Assembly (NCBI GenBank): GCA_026260175.1
Contig: JAKCWW010000346.1
Location: 99,762 to 120,044, forward strand
Length of the DNA: 20,283 bases
Origin: Reticulitermes lucifugus
Taxonomy: Eukaryota > Arthropoda > Insecta > Blattodea > Rhinotermitidae
Reading direction: 5' to 3'
Shown: one piece after another, positions 1 to 9,701 of the stretch
Position numbering within the stretch: the stretch's first letter is position 1
Layout: each line of letters begins with the position of its first letter
The notes under the pieces: model-generated
The model's input: the letters and a program-made list of their open reading frames with translations, nothing else
Databases searched by the model: none
What the model was told of the DNA's origin: nothing
Program-made: the position numbers and the translations under genes

Positions 1-100
1 ACAACACACACATCCATGCCCCCGGTGGGATTCGAACCCACGATCCCAGTAAGCGAGCGGCCGCAGATCCACGCCTTAGACCGCACGGCCACTGGGATCG
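1..100 (-). mobile_element. tRNA-Leu-like SINE, head region (cut by window edge)
   Basis: On the minus strand the copy starts near 100 with CGATCCCAGTGGCCGTGCGG. It contains a Pol III A box (TGGCCGTGCGGT, 91-80) and a perfect B box (GGTTCGAATCC, 38-28), then GGGGGCATGGATG at the left edge. The same head and body start occur at 1777-1526 and 13988-14247, so this is a family. The A-box region GTGGCCG-GCGGTCTAAGGCG is like tRNA-Leu. It lacks a proper acceptor stem and is a retroposon, not a tRNA gene. The 3' end is outside the window. Confidence 0.88.
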
Positions 101-166
101 GAAAATTCGATCCCCGTACCGTCCAGCCCGTAACGAGTCGCTATACCGACTGAGCTATCCCGGCCC
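101..166 (-). mobile_element. Second tRNA-like SINE head, directly upstream of the first
   Basis: The minus strand reads GGCCGGGATAGCTCAGTCGG, with a perfect A box (TAGCTCAGTCGG, 157-146). It ends in a decayed B box (GGGGATCGAAT, 115-105). It then abuts the Leu-like SINE head at about 100 with no spacer. It is a different tRNA class from the neighbour (Lys/Ala/Arg-like head). It is either a separate SINE interrupted by the Leu-like insertion, or half of a composite SINE. Confidence 0.75.
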
Positions 167-170
167 ACTA

Positions 171-1413
171 AAACCTGTAGGACGACCAGCATATTTAATC
201 TTTATTTCGTTTCTTAACGCATTCTGTGTTTTAGTCTAGAATATTGGATTTGCAGAAGACCCGCTGCACCACTAAGACTCATGTCTCTTCTCATGACGCT
301 TGAAACTGCTCGGTCCGTGCCTTCCTCTGTCCATTCCTACACGAACATTTCCTTTTGTACGTCCGTACCATCTGTAACGCGGCGACAAAACAGTGACGTC
401 ACTAAAAGACGTATATCTAACCGAGCAGAATAGCCCCGGGTGCAGGGTTTCATAATTACGCTCCGTTTGAAGGCAGTGACAAAAGACACACGTCTACCCA
501 CATGCGAGGCCTGAACAACACCCAGCACAGAAGTGAACCAGCTTGTTAACACTCCTTCTCAAGCAAATACTATCTGAGATGCCAGTAACTTACAGAAATA
601 AGTAAAGCACTTAAAGAAGGCCTTCAAAAGAAATTAATACAGCAACCATGACATCAAATTCCACTGTTCTTATATTTGTTCAGGATATATGAGTTCTTCT
701 TTTTTTAGGATTTTTCCTACTGGTGTTGTTTGCCTTATAGGTGAACTTGAAATTAGTATTCTTGAACAGCTTTTTACTATATTTGGTTTCTGCCCCTATA
801 TGTTTGTGTGAATTTAATCAATTTCTTGCATGTATTCTCACTTTCTGTGGTAGTATGTTTTTGAGTTTCTTATTTGAGGTGTTTTTGACACTGAAGTGGT
901 ACTGGTTCTTGTATATTCTGGATCATTTGTAGATCATTCTCATTATCTTTGGTATTTATGTGATAGGAACTGATTATATTTACTGCAGCCTGTTTATGTT
1001 CTGCAGAATGGCATGAATTGTGAATGATGCAAGTTGTGGTCAGTTTGCTGAAAATGAAAAAATGTATATTGATGTCACTGTTAATAATATTTGTCCCAGA
1101 CTAATTTTTTGACTTTAGAACATGAACTGCATTACACGCTAACTTGCCTAGCAATAGCCTGCTTCCTTTGATCCAGTAATTAACAGAAACCTGTATCAAA
1201 CAACAGTTTATGCTGCTTTTAATTTGCAATAAATTAGCCTTTTTTTTGCTGAAGCTGTAATACTCGTATCCTCTAATGCTTTCCAAAATTCCTACAGATG
1301 TCCACATTAGCATCCAAGTTTTACAAAGCTGCAAACCTCATTCTCTCTTTAACTTCCACATTTTGGCTTCCTGAGACTGACTCTATCCACATAAGACTTC
1401 TTTATTATTCTTT
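171..1413. other. No gene recognised
   Basis: This is AT-rich unique-looking DNA. Short open frames at 337-552 (minus), 741-932 (plus) and 1101-1334 (minus) show no domain, splice context or codon pattern that supports a gene. T-rich runs at 699-712 and 1238-1250 are the only simple sequence. Confidence 0.6.
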
Positions 1414-1475
1414 ATATTTTCGCCTGATGATGGCTTTTTGTGCTTTTTAAAGCTGAAATGTCCCACACTAAAGTT
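1414..1475 (+). other. Hammerhead-core-like motif (retroelement tail?)
   Basis: CTGATGA (1424-1430) is followed by a 6-bp stem, GGCTTT (1432-1437) with AAAGCT (1449-1454, one G-U pair), an 11-nt loop, and then GAAA (1455-1458). This matches the conserved core and stem II of a hammerhead ribozyme. Such cores occur in Penelope-like elements of arthropods. I could not find a convincing stem I or the cleavage triplet in the right place, so an active ribozyme is not supported. Confidence 0.35.
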
Positions 1476-1510
1476 ATATAACATATAATATAAAACGTAG
1501 TTCTGATTCA

Positions 1511-1525
1511 CGGCCTTCAACCCTT
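1511..1525. repeat. Target-site duplication, left copy (partner 1778-1792)
   Basis: The 15-mer CGGCCTTCAACCCTT occurs exactly at both edges of the SINE, as expected for LINE-driven insertion. Confidence 0.9.
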
Positions 1526-1777
1526 TTTTTTTCCTACGGCCCGACAGCCCCTAGGGGGCCTGGGCCTCATTATCGAGGCTTCACGAACACACTTTAGACA
1601 CACCACACTTGGTAGGACCCCTCTGGACGAGGGACCAGCCCGTCGCAGAGACCTCTACCTGACAACACACAACACTCACAAGAGACAGACATATATGCCC
1701 CCAGCAAGATTCGAACCCACAATCCCAGCAAGCAAGCAGCCATAGACCCACGCCTTAGACCACGCGGCCACTGCGAT
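1526..1777 (-). mobile_element. Full-length tRNA-Leu-like SINE with target duplication
   Basis: This copy of about 252 bp is on the minus strand. The tRNA-like head lies at the right (A box near 1770-1758, B box around 1709-1719), followed by a body of about 170 bp and a short poly-A tail (T-run at 1526-1532). CGGCCTTCAACCCTT flanks it on both sides (1511-1525 and 1778-1792). That is a 13-15 bp target-site duplication with a small overlap ambiguity at the head end. The body closely matches the copy at 13988-14247. The open frame at 1845-1594 (minus) is simply this SINE read in one frame. Confidence 0.93.
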
Positions 1778-1792
1778 CGGCCTTCAACCCTT

Positions 1793-4109
1793 CGCCTTTC
1801 TTTATTATGCAATTTAAATCCTGAGTCTTCACTTAACTTTTGCAACCACCGTACACTGATCAGTATCAGTCAGCTCTTCTGAAGGACTGGACTTTACTGT
1901 TATGCAGGGCTGACCTGAGACATGTGGGCAGGCTAATAATTTGGTGCCCCTTCAAATCGATATTCCTTAAACTTTTTTGGCCTAGGACAGGTTTGGCAAA
2001 GCTTCTGGAGAGTGCTTACCCAAACTGCAGACAATTTTCAGTGAAACCTTAAACAATGTCTTCTGTTTATCAGGCCATGATCAGTCTCACTCTCTTCTTG
2101 TCAGGACAAGTTTTCAGTACAGAATATTACAATACGGCAACACAGTTCTATTGACATGCAGATTTTCTAACAACAGTAATGGTGACTACTCTGGCTCCTT
2201 ATAACCGCTAATGTCATGTAAACTCTCGTTCCAAATTGTCAATTTGAAAATATCTTTCCTCTGTTCTTTTGTGCTATAAAATTGTATTTAGAATGAATTT
2301 CCAATATTTAATATTTACTCTGTTAGATTGCCTTACATCTACGGACACTGATGAAGATAAGAAAAGGCAAAATGATAGCAGATCTGCAGCTGTCAGTGTT
2401 TACGAAGAGTGCCCACAACATTACATCCAAAGCTTTATAGCAGGGACAGGTTACCAATAAACCAAAACTGAATGCCTGTGCCAGAAAAAGCTTAAAAACA
2501 GTCCTGAGAACTCATGAAACCTACTTCACTGTAACACAGATTAGTAATCCAGTAGCTCTCTTACTGTTTCATCACCATCACCCACTGCCACCATTGCCAT
2601 TGTATTTTTATTTCTCCGAACGACATGTTCAGACTCCATATGCAATCTGTTTGTCAGATACAACCTCAAAGTTTCAGATCATCACCATGTTTGTTACCTG
2701 TTAAGTTACAGACAATGTTTCATACATCATATGAAGGTATGTTTATGATCTACAGTATCTTTGAATCAAATTTCACATGCCTAGCTCCAATGGGTCATTA
2801 GTTACTGCCACTAAACCAAAAGCTACTGAAAACTTCTGCATGGTCACCATCTTGTTATTCTACAACAGTGGTGCATATCCTGTGGCACATGAGTGGCCTG
2901 AGGTTAAAAAAGTTTCTGCGCCACTCTCCTACTACGTAAATCATAAAAAATACTACCTTAACACAAAAGGTCTATTGTATTCATCATTTCAGTTCCTAAA
3001 AGTAAGGATTACTAATGTTACTCTCATCTCACAAGTTCAAGCACACAACATGTTGTTGTTAATCACTGGAGGAAATTAAAAATTATTGTGTCCGAGCATC
3101 TTCAAGAGCATAATGTCCATTACAAAATTTCATTACAATTGGTTCAAGAGTTGAAATTGGGAAACACAGACAGATCAATGAACTTAGTTTCTTCATTACA
3201 CAGAAATAAATTTGGCTAATACTGATGCAGTGTTAAGATGTCAGTTCATCTGTGGAGGGCAGTAAGCCTATATTTGGTCATGGCTAACCAGGATTGCTCA
3301 ACCAGACAAATACTCGTACGTATGACATGTGGATATCAGCTGATATCGATATGACACACTATAAAAAAAAATCTGACACTGATATACATTCTGATTAATT
3401 TCTGTAAGTATAAAATTACTGTTCACTTGAATGTGCAGAGAAAATCACAATTCAGGCAATCACAGAAAATTTGGGACACAATGGTGTTGGTTATGGTTCT
3501 GGACGAAAAAAGTGCATCTTTTTGCTTCATAAACATCAGTTCTACCTGCAAAATGAATCTTCAAAAATTCAGAGGTAATGACTTAAACTTCTGACATCCT
3601 CTAGCAGCCTTCCAACTGTCTAGCCTTTCTCTTTTTTTTTTTTTCCTTGTCAGGAATGCAGTTACAGTTACACATCACAACTTAAAAGATTGTACAAGCT
3701 AATTCTGAGGTAATGAGAACACAACTTAATATCAGAATTATGAACACAAATCCAACTGGTGTAATTTATATTATTTTAAAAGCCACTACTTCAAGATGAA
3801 TAAAGCAATGGTTGCCAAAAAAGCTGTAACTGCTGTCTCCGGAACGAAACCACAAGTATGTAATATCTAAACAGGAAAGCTATTTTGGCAGATGCGTTTT
3901 TGGCAAAGCTGACAAACAGTGATCACTTTAAATGAAAACACTTGAAAACAAATATTTCTCACTTTGTGTGGTAAAGAGCTGGGAGTATGAAAAGTGGCAG
4001 TAACATCCACTGTTGTTGAGGACAATCTAACGTACCTTAGAAAATGTGTTGAAACTGTCAAACGTCATTTTAGATACATATTTTGTATAACGTCACATGA
4101 TGGAAATAC
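1793..4109. other. No gene recognised
   Basis: The longest frame (2777-3079, plus, 100 codons) has no recognisable domain or splice context. GGATATCAGCTGATATCGATAT at 3331-3352 is a small local palindrome. A T-run lies at 3632-3645. I see no further repeat with defined ends. Confidence 0.55.
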
Positions 4110-4660
4110 TGCCTCAAACAGGGCCTAGGGTTGGAAGTGGGTTGCAAGGCGTATTTCCTTGATTTATTCAGAGTGCATGGGTTCCCCAAAAAGTTGTCTT
4201 AATTTACAAGCAAACTGATGCCAAAGTTAAGCATCCTTAGCCTCATAAAGGTTTGGTACATAGTGTCACTCTGCTCTGCTATTTAGTGAGGTGTTCAAGG
4301 GGCTCGTGGACTATATCAGTGTACTGTTGTCAGTACATGATGTCTGCGGAAAAGATGGAGCCCATAATCTGATGCCAAGTCATTGCAAACCATACTCCAA
4401 GAGTGAAGACCATAACAGTGTTCTATGCCAACCATGGGGATATTCTGTCAACCTGATGTGAGTATTCTGAGAGTTTACCTGCCACTGAAGATGTAACCAT
4501 GACTTATCAGAGAAGTAATTGAGGTCAAACATCAGGGTAATCTTCTATATTTCACAACAGTCAATCAAAGTAACAAGCTGATCTTGCACAGTCTGGTAGC
4601 AACAGGTAACACATGACATGCATTTTGTGACACAATATCATTCATTTCTCTATGGCTATG
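4110..4660 (-). pseudogene. Decayed mariner/Tc1-like transposase
   Basis: On the minus strand 4526-4417 there is an open segment with FSDKSWLHL followed by VNSQNTHIRLTEYPHG. This is the 'FSDE-W-HLSG-VN-QN-x-I-W-x-ENPH' signature around the first catalytic Asp of mariner-like transposases. After a frameshift, LGVWFAMTWHQIMGSIF (about 4410-4355) matches the following 'VGVWCA-S--RIIGPIFF' strand. Further fragments (QQYTDIVHEPLEHLT; upstream LLPDCARSACYFD) follow the expected order but contain stops and shifts. No intact frame remains and no terminal repeats were found. The cut-and-paste enzyme is certainly inactive. Confidence 0.72.
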
Positions 4661-5592
4661 ACATTCTGTAAGACATTCCAATGTGTTGCAGAAGTTTCTG
4701 GTGAATACCAGGGAACTATCTTCCACTTTCATCAAACCTGTACCAAATGATGATCAATCAGAAAATTCATGCGGTGACTATACTGAGAGACATTCACATT
4801 CCCGCTGCCCTGAATCATCTCGCCCGCATAACCGAATATGTTGGCACATAACACTCAAATAAGTGGCATAAAATATTCTGTACTGTTTTAAATGACTCGG
4901 TTTTCAAATAATGTGACTGCACATCAAACATCCCAGTGGGAGACACGTCAGGACCCTGTGTAAACGCCATGTGTTTGGTTATTTTTCCTGTGTATCATAT
5001 ATGTTACTTCATTTTAACACAACGTCGGCCAGGTTTGTGTTTGTATTGTGACTCACGTTATCAGAGGAGGAAGAGCTGGTTGAACAGGCCATGTTGTATT
5101 TGCGTTGTTGTATTGTCACATTTAGATTTTTATTCACTTATGTTCTTTATTAAATATTATTATATTTAAATCCGTGCGATGATTTGTTTGCTTTCACTAC
5201 ACCGAGTGCTTCCATCCTTTTGTGCAGGGTCAGGAGGGGGGTGCAATGTCACAGATCAGATCTTCAATCTCAATTTTGCAGACTTGATGTTTCCAAAAAG
5301 TGTTAATAACACAGGGATAAAAATATAATAATAATTTACCACATAATTTAAAGAACAGAAAAATTTTTGGAAGAAACTAAATAATTTTCAATAGAGCAGA
5401 CCTTCCATTCTGTAAACGATGTATGTCTTATGCGTTTTTAGCATGGAAAATGTAATTGTGTGTGATATGAGGACTTATTTTAAGGAAATGGAACCACTGT
5501 AAATCTACGGAACTGTAAACTTACTGAACCTTTGCTATATGATACGTTAATGACAAGTATGATTTATATGAACCATTGTGTATATATATATT
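4661..5592. other. No gene recognised
   Basis: The part next to the transposase remnant (4661-4860) may be its N-terminal half, too decayed to align by eye. The frame at 4936-5169 has no domain. The sequence is AT-rich, with a TA run just before 5593. Confidence 0.5.
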
Positions 5593-5594
5593 TA

Positions 5595-5770
5595 CAGTAG
5601 AACCCTGTTAAGAATTCTTTCAAGGGACGAGAGGATTAGGGACTTCTTAAGTGGGAAGACTTATTAAGAGGGAAGCTTATTAAAAGCAATAGGATTTCAG
5701 GACTTTAAAAATCAGACTTCTTACATGGGGAAAACTTCTTATGCAGGGACTTCTTATCCGGGTTCTACTG
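5595..5770. mobile_element. 176-bp pogo/Tigger-like MITE
   Basis: The ends are inverted repeats: CAGTAGAACCCTGTTAAG at the left against CAGTAGAACCCGGATAAG (reverse complement of the right end), 15 of 18 identical. A TA dinucleotide flanks each side (5593-5594 and 5771-5772). 'CAGTAGAACC...' ends with TA target sites are typical of pogo/Tigger elements of the Tc1-mariner superfamily. The interior is non-coding and made of repeated ACTTCTTA/ACTTATTA words. Confidence 0.88.
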
Positions 5771-5772
5771 TA

Positions 5773-5800
5773 TGTATATATACACACACACACACACAGA
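5773..5800. repeat. TA/CA microsatellite
   Basis: A TATATA stretch followed by about nine CA units directly adjoins the right end of the pogo-like MITE. Confidence 0.9.
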
Positions 5801-5947
5801 TTGTACTGACGTGACCTATACATATTTTATGAAGGATGAATAAAAGATACAACACAACACTTCATGAAACATACACTAAATCTGTTAAGCACAGTTAGCA
5901 AACACACACTTTTCTGGTATCATGTCATCTTGAACATTACTGTCTTC

Positions 5948-6110
5948 TGGGTCATGACAGCATGTAGTTAGCCAAGTAGTTATCAATGTTTTGAAGGTCC
6001 CTACTGCCTCCATATTCAGAACAGAAAACGAGATAACCTGAATGTGGAGGCAGTTTTTTGCTCCAAAACACTGGTAACTAGATACTAGAGTACATGTAAT
6101 AACATCCCTG
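5948..6110. mobile_element. Hairpin (foldback) MITE
   Basis: The left arm CTGGGTCATGACAGCATGTA... and the reverse complement of the right arm CAGGGATGTTATTACATGTA... pair imperfectly. The inner part is strong: ACTGCCTCCATATTCAG (6003-6019) against its partner at 6038-6054, 16 of 17, with an 18-nt loop. Read on the minus strand it gives 'FRDVITCTLVSSYQCFG', the frame-shadow seen in the related foldback at 18467-19240. I found no clear target duplication. Confidence 0.75.
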
Positions 6111-6606
6111 AATACAATGTTTATAATCAGCACCATAGGAAACTCAAATCTTGCCTTTTGCACGTTATTTTGCATCAGAACAGTCAACCAACTGTTCACT
6201 GCTGGGTCTGTAGATCAAGACACCCCTGTCGTGTGGACAGAATACACAAGAGTTGGCCTCGGCCTTTGAAGTCCTAGGCAGTAAAACACTGGATCTTGAT
6301 ACCCTGCATCTGCAAGTCAAGCCAAGAAACAAAATAATTTGGCCTACCTTAGTTCAGAAAATGAGTATAATTAACACAGGATATCTATGAGTACACTTAG
6401 TGTTTCAAATACTGTGATTGTTTTACATAGTGTAGGAAGACACTGTGACACCTACAGTCCTATCATATTTAACACATTACAATAAACTTTGTCCCATTGC
6501 AGACTGAACACAATTATTTAAATCTTTGCGTGTGTGCCAAAAACGGTTTTTGAGATTCCATCTGTAAAAGTAAAAAAGCAAAAACCTGACTCTCCTACAT
6601 TTCATA
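6111..6606. other. No gene recognised
   Basis: No open frame of note and no repeat with defined ends. The segment 6205-6345 is less AT-rich than its surroundings but I do not recognise it. Confidence 0.5.
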
Positions 6607-6608
6607 TA

Positions 6609-6800
6609 CAGTGAAATTCGCTTACGCCATCCCTGGTTAAGAAGTTTTCCTGTCTGTGACATCATGACAAAAAGCATCAAAATTCTCCCATTTGACCAAC
6701 ATACATGTTGGCCTTTTAATACGTTCCCATGTAAGAAAATTTCCTGCCTAAGAAGCACGAAAACTTCATGACATTATGAACCTTTTACCCGTTTAATACA
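6609..6800. mobile_element. Pogo-like transposon end (truncated)
   Basis: After a TA (6607-6608) the sequence begins CAGTGAAATTCGCTTACGCC, similar to the pogo terminal repeat family. It continues with spaced words typical of those ends (GGTTAAGAAGTTTTCCTG, then ATGTAAGAAAATTTCCTG). I could not find the matching right end, so this is a fragment with an uncertain right border. Confidence 0.42.
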
Positions 6801-7233
6801 CTTCCATCTCAAAATCTTAAACAATTTCCTCGAGTTTCATTCGTTCTGTTTCCAAAATACAGGGTTGAAATGATGCTTCTGAGTCTGTCCAGCTCAATCT
6901 ACACGGTCATTCCTACACCTGAGTTTCATACAGCAGAATGATGCAACCTCAGGGTGTGTGGGTGTTGTATTTCTGCTGCGACGCACAGACTGCAGTCAGT
7001 CAATCCCCACTACTTGGCCTGTGTTACTCTTCCATCACCATAGTTGCTACATCAGTGATTTTGCTTCTAGCCATGCTGCTCTTAACGTTATTTAGTAGTA
7101 TACTTGTCTGCAAAGTCATTTTACTCATGTCATGCCAACACGGCAGGATAGCATTGAAGGACGGGCCTAGGCAACAATGTGCTGTCACCAACTTTAAATT
7201 TACTCGCAGCCAGTTGCGTTCTGCATGTGATAT
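6801..7233. other. Sequence open on both strands, no gene recognised
   Basis: From about 6938 to 7233 both strands are free of stops in one frame. The plus frame (from 6938) runs into the hAT-type element, and the minus frame ends at 7024. Neither shows a domain I know, and the plus product is mostly hydrophobic. A decayed element or chance are both possible. Confidence 0.4.
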
Positions 7234-7241
7234 GTTTAAAC

Positions 7242-7880
7242 CAGTGCGTCTCAAAGTGGGGCATATGGTCCCCCAGGTAGGCCACACCGAGTTTCTAAGA
7301 GGCCACAAGATAATGATGGAAAATTAGGCCACAGTAAATTTTGAGTGGGCCATCGAAACTTCAATGCCTGAATAAAATATCTGAAATTGAAAATTGAATC
7401 AAAGGCTCCCTTCTCCCCTGCATCCCCCGCAGCACATGCAGCAAAGTTGTACTTTATTGCTTTTGCCACATCTTATCTGGTTGAATCTGGTTTCAGTTGG
7501 GTGAATTATTTGCTGTCAAAAGTGTAATCGCCTTGATGTTGTGAAGAGAGGTGATCTTAGCTTATTACTGACCACACTGTGACCAGACATTCAAAAACCT
7601 GCAACTGTTCATCAGGGCCAAGGAACACACTGAATATATGGCCAGTTATTAGCATAATACTTTTACTTGTATCAGTAAACAATGTGTTATACCTTTAAAA
7701 TATATTTACAAATGTATTGTAAATAAAAGTAATATAAATATATTTTAATATATAAATCAACAATGTGGAAATAAAGTAACCTTTTTTCATAAGTAACAAC
7801 ATCTATGAAGGGTAGGGGGGGAGGGCCACAGATAAATCAAACTCAGAGGGGGGTCACGAGAAAAAAATTGAGAAACTCTG
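7242..7880. mobile_element. 639-bp non-autonomous hAT-type element
   Basis: The left end CAGTGCGTCTCAAAGTGGGG and the reverse complement of the right end CAGAGTTTCTCAATTTTTTT form the short imperfect terminal repeat typical of hAT elements (CAGNGNTTCTCAAA). An exact 8-bp duplication GTTTAAAC flanks it (7234-7241 and 7881-7888), matching the hAT nTnnnnAn preference. The interior has GGCCAC-rich and A-rich stretches but no transposase reading frame, so it would depend on an enzyme in trans. Confidence 0.92.
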
Positions 7881-7888
7881 GTTTAAAC

Positions 7889-8570
7889 GATGTTACCAGT
7901 GTGGAAACGTAAGGCAGGCTGACCATGTGAGAAACATGGTGCCGGAGTCCTCTTCCATTTGCAATGAGCCAAGCCCCCTGTCAATCACAGACTTCTCTAC
8001 AAGCATTCTGTTCCTAGTTTTCAGTGATTTCTAGCTGCGCTCAATGAGAAGTTTTTACGATCGCTACTAGCATCGTCGAAATCCTACCCCTGCCGGTCTG
8101 TTACATTTTCTGTTGCGCACGTTGCAGCAGACTGACTTGCACTGTCCCGTCACATTGTGACTGCAACAGTTTTATATTTTAATTTAAGTAATTCGAAGTA
8201 TTCTGTGCACAAAATTTATATACTCGTACATTTTATGTTCACTTCACATTGTATATGTGTGCAAGTTTTCATTCTGTAGAGCAACACTATTGAACACACT
8301 ATCAACATGACTACTACCTCTCATAAAAAATTGGTGTTATGCTAGCAAGACATTATTGTGATCTGTGTTTAACATCAGTTGTTGGATACATAAAACATCG
8401 AAATCTGTGGACGCATTCCCACAAGGCGTGGTGAAAATTACATACTGGAGCAGCATTGTTTTTAATCCAGAACTTGTTGCGGTTGTTTATTTCAGTGCTA
8501 ACAGTGAACTCAATCTTCAATGAATTGAGTTTAAAGTTTAATTAACCATCACTGAATTTTTTTGTTGATT
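7889..8570. other. No gene recognised
   Basis: This stretch is moderately AT-rich with no long frame. The first 140 bp continue the pre-insertion sequence interrupted by the hAT-type element. Confidence 0.5.
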
Positions 8571-8589
8571 TTATAAGACACCTCTTTGA

Positions 8590-8765
8590 ACATGGCCACA
8601 TCAAAAATGGGCATAAAAACAAGCCACTCTCAATATCTGAAAAGCTGAACACAATAAACAAAATGGATGGTGTTATGAATGTCCTTTGCACCAAACTGAA
8701 GAATTAGGCATTTCTGTGAGAAAATTGACTGACAAAATGATTGGATGGTCAGATACAGGTAAGAA
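8590..8765 (+). pseudogene. Pogo/Tigger-type helix-turn-helix remnant
   Basis: One plus-strand frame from about 8611 reads KNKPLSISEKLNTINKMDG. This resembles the psq/CENP-B N-terminal 'KRK-LSIEEKL-II--VE-G' helix of pogo-family transposases. After a gap and frame change, EELGISVRKL resembles the 'ELGIS-STL' recognition helix. Stops and shifts break the rest, and nothing of a DDE domain follows. Confidence is limited because the match is short. Confidence 0.38.
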
Positions 8766-8837
8766 TGTGTTAAGGCTTTCACTTACCTAAAACTGCTGCA
8801 CATTACACAAATTCAGCACACATATGTAATAAGTTCT

Positions 8838-8893
8838 CAAAAAAAAAATTAAATAAACAAATAAATAAAATAAAATAAAAATAAAAAAATTTT
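8838..8893. repeat. A-rich simple sequence (AAATA/AAAT units)
   Basis: This is a run of A8-9 followed by AAATAAAT and AAAATAAAAT units. It could be a degenerate poly-A tail, but no retroelement body is identifiable beside it. Confidence 0.85.
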
Positions 8894-8939
8894 CAGTCCT
8901 GCTCTTTGAGGTTTTCCCTCTTAATAAGTCAGATTTTTC

Positions 8940-9012
8940 TGGCACTTTCAAAAACGTGTTACGTCGGTAAATAACTACCTCACGACGCCATGTAATCACC
9001 CAAAAGACCACA
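8940..9012 (-). mobile_element. Fragment of a foldback-type MITE end
   Basis: The minus strand reads TTTTGGGTGATTACATGGCG and continues with a GGTAGTTATTTACCGACG stretch. The frame-shadow 'FWVITWRREVVIYRR' parallels 'FWDVTQ...LV..Y' in the foldback element near 18.5 kb. No partner arm or target duplication was found. Confidence 0.35.
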
Positions 9013-9071
9013 GATTACATCAACATCGCGACGGAAGCCTGAAATCAACGTGTTAGGAGAGTTTCACTCTT

Positions 9072-9196
9072 TTATTTTAAATTTTGTGAAACCAATACAA
9101 GCAACAACAGAAGTGTCAGATGTTTTCTCCTTACAAAGACTGATATGCACCATTTGAGGGTTTGATGAGGCATGTCAACAGAGGGAACAGGCCACA
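9072..9196 (-). CDS. Possible terminal exon of the CTC1-like gene
   Basis: An AG (GCAAAAG|TG) at 9197-9198 opens a frame in the phase required by exon E. It runs 40 codons (beginning VWPVPSVDMPHQTLKWCISV) to a TAA at 9074-9072. An AATAAA polyadenylation hexamer overlaps that stop on the minus strand (9076-9071). The peptide could supply a last OB-fold strand, but the tail is low-complexity leucine. The acceptor has a poor pyrimidine tract, and a GTAAGG inside the frame could be a further donor. It is a weak candidate. The true last exon may lie further left. Confidence 0.28.
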
Positions 9197-9586
9197 CTTT
9201 TGCAAGATGATCCATCCCATGGTGAAATATGAACATATATGGTTATACGACTCAGTTTATATATGCAGTACACATAAGACAAAGTGTTTGAGAGTGTTTT
9301 ATGACGCTCTCATTTAACCTGTCCAAAAATGCCAGAACAAATTTCAAAAACCTCAGTCAGTTCTAGCTACAAGTCAGAACAGGTGCCTCCCAAATAATAC
9401 GGCATTAACATGAGATGTCGCAAAAGTGCAAATAACAAAAAGCGTAGGCATTTTTTATACTCCCAGGTACTAAACTGTGCAAAACAGATTCAATTATTCA
9501 GGCTGTTATGAATGCTCATTGTAACAGACACCTATTATACATGTTCTTGATGATGTAGTGGATATACACGGTCAATTAATACATAC
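9197..9586. other. Sequence left of exon E: intron or downstream DNA
   Basis: On the minus strand this follows the donor of exon E. It shows no repeat with defined ends and no open frame of note. Confidence 0.4.
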
Positions 9587-9701
9587 CTGCATTATTCATT
9601 TTCATTTTACGGCACAACACATGGAAGCGTGGATGATGTTTATCACAGGCCTTCAATAATGCTTGCAGCACACGTTTACCAAGTGGATCAAGGGGGTTCC
9701 A
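9587..9701 (-). CDS. CTC1: CTC1-like gene, exon E
   Basis: This 115-bp exon has an excellent acceptor (TTTTTTTTGTTACAG|TGG) and donor (AATGCAG|GTATGT). It starts in phase 0, as exon D requires, and encodes 38 codons plus one base. The peptide starts WNPLDPLGKRVLQALLKACD and continues HHPRFHVLCRKMKMNNA. This gives a helix (KRVLQALLKAC) and a β-strand (RFHVLCRKMKM), consistent with the C-terminal end of an OB-fold. It is too short to be found as a Met-initiated open frame. I recovered it from splice signals and phase. The identity as CTC1 rests on its neighbours. Confidence 0.58.

Noticed and set aside
20..166. True tRNA genes
   Set aside because: A and B boxes are present, but acceptor stems do not pair and the Leu-like head continues into a SINE body found twice more in the window.
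1594..1845. 83-codon minus-strand open frame
   Set aside because: It is the tRNA-Leu-like SINE at 1526-1777 read through its head and body, including the tRNA boxes. It is not a protein gene.
2777..3079. 100-codon plus-strand frame
   Set aside because: No domain, no convincing splice sites and no codon pattern distinct from its surroundings.
6938..7327. 129-codon plus-strand frame, hydrophobic
   Set aside because: Its last 29 codons lie inside the hAT-type element. No domain was recognised and the opposite strand is equally open.
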